Assembly: GCA_050742535.1 (NCBI GenBank) | Contig: JBOGIQ010000326.1 | Location: 1-6,911, forward strand | Length of the DNA: 6,911 bases | Direction of reading: 5' to 3' | Source: Gp6-AA40 sp050742535 | GTDB lineage: Bacteria; Acidobacteriota; Vicinamibacteria; Vicinamibacterales; UBA2999 | Shown: positions 4,840-6,911 of the stretch, piece after piece | How positions within the stretch are numbered: position 1 is the first letter of the stretch | How the letters are laid out: every line of letters starts with the position of its first letter | Made by a program: the position numbers and the translations under genes | The notes under the pieces: generated by a model | What the model was told of the DNA's origin: nothing | Databases searched by the model: none | What the model saw: the letters and a program-made list of their open reading frames with translations, nothing else

Positions 4840-6591
4840 ATGGCGTCTCGACAGGGAATGATCCGTACCACTCTCGCGCTGGGAATCGCGTTGACGCTCG
4901 GCGCCCCGCTGACAGTCAGTGCACAGGGCGGCGGTCGCGGCCGCGGTGGGGCTCCACCGTACACGCCCGCGGCCGGCGCGCGGGACTTGCGCTCAGTGCT
5001 CCATAACTGGGGCTGGCATCTGGGCATGCTGCGCGGCGATCAGGAACTCGATCTGATCGCGTCGCTCGAATATCAGGGGAAGGGCACGATGCAGGTGGGT
5101 GGGCAGCCCTGCAACGTGACGAAGTACCGCAGCAGCATCAACTACCAGACGACGGGTGAGCGGATTCAGATCACCGGCACTCGGCCGAATGGCCAGAGTT
5201 GCAACACGATCGAAGTCCTCAGTGGCGCGTATGCCTGGAACGAAGATATTCCCGGTGCAGAGCTGATCAAGGGCAAAGGCACAGCGACGCCCATGGCGGC
5301 TGCCACCCGGGAGCGGATGATTCGCCTGTGGGCCGGTCCGCAGGGCGCGCTCAAGTCCGCGATGGCGGGAATCCAGGATGCGCCGCTCTTTTCGGTCAGG
5401 CCGGGCACCCAGGTGCCTGCGGATGTCGCCACGGCAGGCAAGACGTCCGTTGTGTGGGAAGGCGGAAAGCCCGTGGTGACGTTCCCGATCCCGGGTGTGC
5501 CCGGGGCAACGGGGACCGCAACACTCGACGCCAAGTTCATGGCGGAGAAGGTCGTGGTGAAGGACGGCACGAACACCACGGAGTTCACCTACAGCGACTA
5601 TCGCGACTGGAACAATCCGCTGCACCCGGCCGAGGCGTTTGTGGCCGGCCGGATGATCGAGCGCCGGAATGGAACGGTCGTCCGCGACATCACGACCACG
5701 TTGACCGAAACCGGGCAGATGTATGTGGTGATGCCCGTGCCCGCCAGCGTCAAGGCGGCGATCAAGCCGACGCTACAGCCACCCAACTGGGTCTATGCGT
5801 TCCGACAAGCGGCGCCGCCCGCACAAGCGGCTGATGTCGTGACGCCGAGGCTGGCCAACGGGAAGCCAGACCTGACAGGTGTCTGGGGCGGGGGCAATGT
5901 GGGCCCGCCGGGTGGTGGTAACCGCCGATGCGGCCCGACGCAGACCCGCTGCAAAGTCCCGAACGACAACTTCGTCGTCGATTACGCGTGGATCTCGCCC
6001 TCGCGGTATTGGATGGGTGCAAACGGCCCGCTGTACAAACCCGAATACTGGGACAAGATCCAGGAACTCGACATGTGGACGAACAAGTACGACCCCGTCA
6101 TGACATGTCAGCCGCTGGGCATCCCACGTCAGGGCACACCAGCGCGCATCATCCAGACCGACCGGGACATCCTCTTCTTCTATCGCCAGTATGCCGATTA
6201 CGGAGGTGGAAACACCGAGTTCCGCGATATCCCCATTGACGGCCGTAAACACAACGACAACCAGGCACGACAGGCGACGTATTTCGGATACACGGTTGGA
6301 AACTGGGAGGGCGACACGCTGGTGCTCGACTCGATTTCCTTCGTTGATTCGACATGGCTGGGACGCGGTGGTCTCTTCCATTCCGGCGACATGCGCATCG
6401 TCGAGAAGCTCACGCGTAAGGGCAACGAGATCCTGTACGAAATGACCATCCACGATCCCGAGTCGTTTATCGAACCCTGGGTCGTGCCGGCGCGGACGCT
6501 GCGTCTCGGCGGTGGTGACGGAATCATCGGCGAGCGTGCGCATTGCGAGGTGTACGAGACTCAGGACATCACGAATCAGATGCGGCACTAG
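4840..6591 (+). CDS. Large exported two-domain protein of the DUF6152-linked module, copy 3 (complete)
   Basis: A 583-aa protein. The frame is open back to 4423, but the ATG at 4840 is the real start: TAGGAG (4827-4832) lies 7 nt upstream, the sequence from the start aligns with copy 2, and everything upstream is the DUF6152 gene in another frame. The signal peptide ends TVSA-Q (about residue 28), followed directly by GGGRGRGG. The N-terminal domain holds HNWGWHLGML (from His55), Cys91 and Cys121. The linker is short (about 318-333). The C-terminal domain starts at VTPRLANGKPDLTGVW (334) and holds Cys364, Cys371, Cys423, NWEGDTLVLDSISF, HDPESF and Cys569. The C-terminal domain is the most divergent of the three copies: around nt 6100-6240 it has many substitutions and one extra residue (FFYRQYADYGGG), whereas its N-terminal domain is close to copy 2. 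The stop is TAG, unlike TAA in the other two, and the downstream hairpin pair is absent. Confidence 0.9.
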   Translation: MASRQGMIRTTLALGIALTLGAPLTVSAQGGGRGRGGAPPYTPAAGARDLRSVLHNWGWHLGMLRGDQELDLIASLEYQGKGTMQVGGQPCNVTKYRSSINYQTTGERIQITGTRPNGQSCNTIEVLSGAYAWNEDIPGAELIKGKGTATPMAAATRERMIRLWAGPQGALKSAMAGIQDAPLFSVRPGTQVPADVATAGKTSVVWEGGKPVVTFPIPGVPGATGTATLDAKFMAEKVVVKDGTNTTEFTYSDYRDWNNPLHPAEAFVAGRMIERRNGTVVRDITTTLTETGQMYVVMPVPASVKAAIKPTLQPPNWVYAFRQAAPPAQAADVVTPRLANGKPDLTGVWGGGNVGPPGGGNRRCGPTQTRCKVPNDNFVVDYAWISPSRYWMGANGPLYKPEYWDKIQELDMWTNKYDPVMTCQPLGIPRQGTPARIIQTDRDILFFYRQYADYGGGNTEFRDIPIDGRKHNDNQARQATYFGYTVGNWEGDTLVLDSISFVDSTWLGRGGLFHSGDMRIVEKLTRKGNEILYEMTIHDPESFIEPWVVPARTLRLGGGDGIIGERAHCEVYETQDITNQMRH

Positions 6592-6614
6592 CTCGAAGAA
6601 TCACCACAGAGAGA

Positions 6615-6648
6615 GAGGGACGCCGATCGAGATCGATCAGCGTCCCTC
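6615..6648. terminator. Bidirectional terminator-like hairpin between convergent genes
   Basis: GAGGGACGC (6615-6623) pairs perfectly with GCGTCCCTC (6640-6648). After one C-A mismatch, a further 5 bp (6625-6629 with 6634-6638) close a tetraloop. It is located between the + strand array and the minus-strand gene, so it can serve both. Flanks are only moderately T-rich on either strand (GATTCCTTCC on +, TCTCTCTGTG on -). The arm 6640-6648 encodes the last residues of the minus-strand gene, and its TGA stop (6637-6639) lies inside the stem-loop. Confidence 0.6.
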
Positions 6649-6911
6649 GATTCCTTCCCCCTTGCAGTCGTCAGTCGGCGCGCCGAGCAGGAGCCGGTTC
6701 TTGGGCGTGATCGCGGGCGGAATCATCTGCGTTCGCACGCGATACCCGCATTGCTCCAGCCGCACGGCGCGCATGACGTCCACCGCCAGCGGGCCATCCA
6801 TCCATCCGGCCAGTGGTCCGGCATCATTGACGCCCAGATCGTGGCAACAGGGCAGCACGGCCACGCGAGCCCGGGCGGCCGACGCGCGCTCGAGCACGAG
6901 ATCCGCGAGCG
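6637..6911 (-). CDS. C-terminal part of a probable class I SAM-dependent methyltransferase (5' partial)
   Basis: The frame is open from the right window edge to TGA at 6637-6639, giving about 90 codons. The beginning of the gene is outside the window; a GTG at 6895-6897 is internal, since the coding pattern continues upstream as L-A-D-L-V-L-E-R-A. Visible motifs are RVAVLPCCHD, then LAGWMDGPLAVDVMRAVRLEQ, GYRVRTQ, then PPAITPKNRLLLGAP near the end. From memory, this combination (a strand ending in CCH, a DPLAID-like helix, an ITPKNRLLL tail) resembles the C-terminal half of a family of putative class I methyltransferases found in gammaproteobacteria and elsewhere. The SAM-binding motifs would be in the unseen part, so the substrate and even the activity remain unproven. 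It is convergent to the array and shows no functional link to it. Confidence 0.55.
   Translation of the reverse strand, partial: LADLVLERASAARARVAVLPCCHDLGVNDAGPLAGWMDGPLAVDVMRAVRLEQCGYRVRTQMIPPAITPKNRLLLGAPTDDCKGEGIEGR

Larger units (their letters stand above)
1994..6591 (+). repeat. Tandem array of complete DUF6152/large-protein modules
   Basis: Two complete modules (1994-4235 and 4415-6591) plus the large gene of a third (1-1714) lie head to tail. Corresponding starts are 2421 bp (small genes) and 2422 bp (large genes) apart. Similarity covers both genes, the within-module gap (shared CTGGACGATAGGAGA then TAGTT) and parts of the inter-module spacers. This indicates duplication of the whole transcription unit rather than of one gene. 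The copies have diverged enough (many synonymous changes and small indels) that the duplication is not recent and is unlikely to be an assembly artefact. Confidence 0.85.

Noticed and set aside
5773..6588. Long minus-strand open frame (271 codons) opposite the copy 3 C-terminal domain, repeated opposite the other copies
   Set aside because: It recurs only because the sense sequence is triplicated, and no independent coding signal was seen.
6637..6897. Minus-strand GTG at 6895-6897 as a true start of a small 86-aa protein
   Set aside because: The frame stays open to the window edge with matching coding character, and the motifs look like the C-terminal part of a larger protein.

Overview
The window comes from a high-GC bacterium. 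The gene families and intergenic style look most like Acidobacteriota, probably a Vicinamibacteria-type soil or sediment organism; this is inference, because no rRNA or other marker gene is present. No tRNA, rRNA, CRISPR array, transposase or phage gene was seen.

Almost the whole window is a tandem amplification of one two-gene secreted module. The module consists of a small exported protein of the DUF6152 type (129 aa) followed 34-35 nt later by a large exported two-domain protein (583-605 aa). Copy 1 is represented only by its large gene, cut at the left edge (1-1714). Copy 2 is complete (small gene 1994-2383, large gene 2418-4235). Copy 3 is complete (small gene 4415-4804, large gene 4840-6591). 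Corresponding starts recur every 2421-2422 bp. All genes are on the + strand, with GGAGG- or TAGGAG-type ribosome binding sites.

The large protein has a signal peptide, a Gly/Arg/Pro-rich segment, an N-terminal domain of about 270 residues, a Pro/Ala linker and a C-terminal domain of about 250 residues. The N-terminal domain resembles the LolA/LppX-like N-terminal region of some acidobacterial exported proteins. The C-terminal domain opens with the TPRLANGKPD(M/L)TG motif and belongs to an uncharacterised family commonly seen next to DUF6152 genes. No enzymatic function can be assigned. Both proteins of a module are predicted to act outside the cytoplasm, probably together.

Spacers between modules (1715-1993 and 4236-4414) share a layout: a short hairpin directly after the stop codon, a longer GC-rich hairpin, a TCATCC-rich stretch, a conserved promoter-like block (GTAGA, 9 nt, AAACCGGGGGTACACT), then the ribosome binding site. 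Spacer 1 carries an additional palindromic, REP-like insert of about 69 bp that spacer 2 lacks. Each module therefore looks like its own transcription unit.

At the right end, a hairpin (6615-6648) separates the array from a convergent minus-strand gene. Only its C-terminal ~90 codons are visible, and they resemble a class I SAM-dependent methyltransferase.

The main biological interest is the triplicated, uncharacterised exported protein pair. Its small member has an almost invariant mature chain likely to begin with His-His, and its large members differ as a mosaic.
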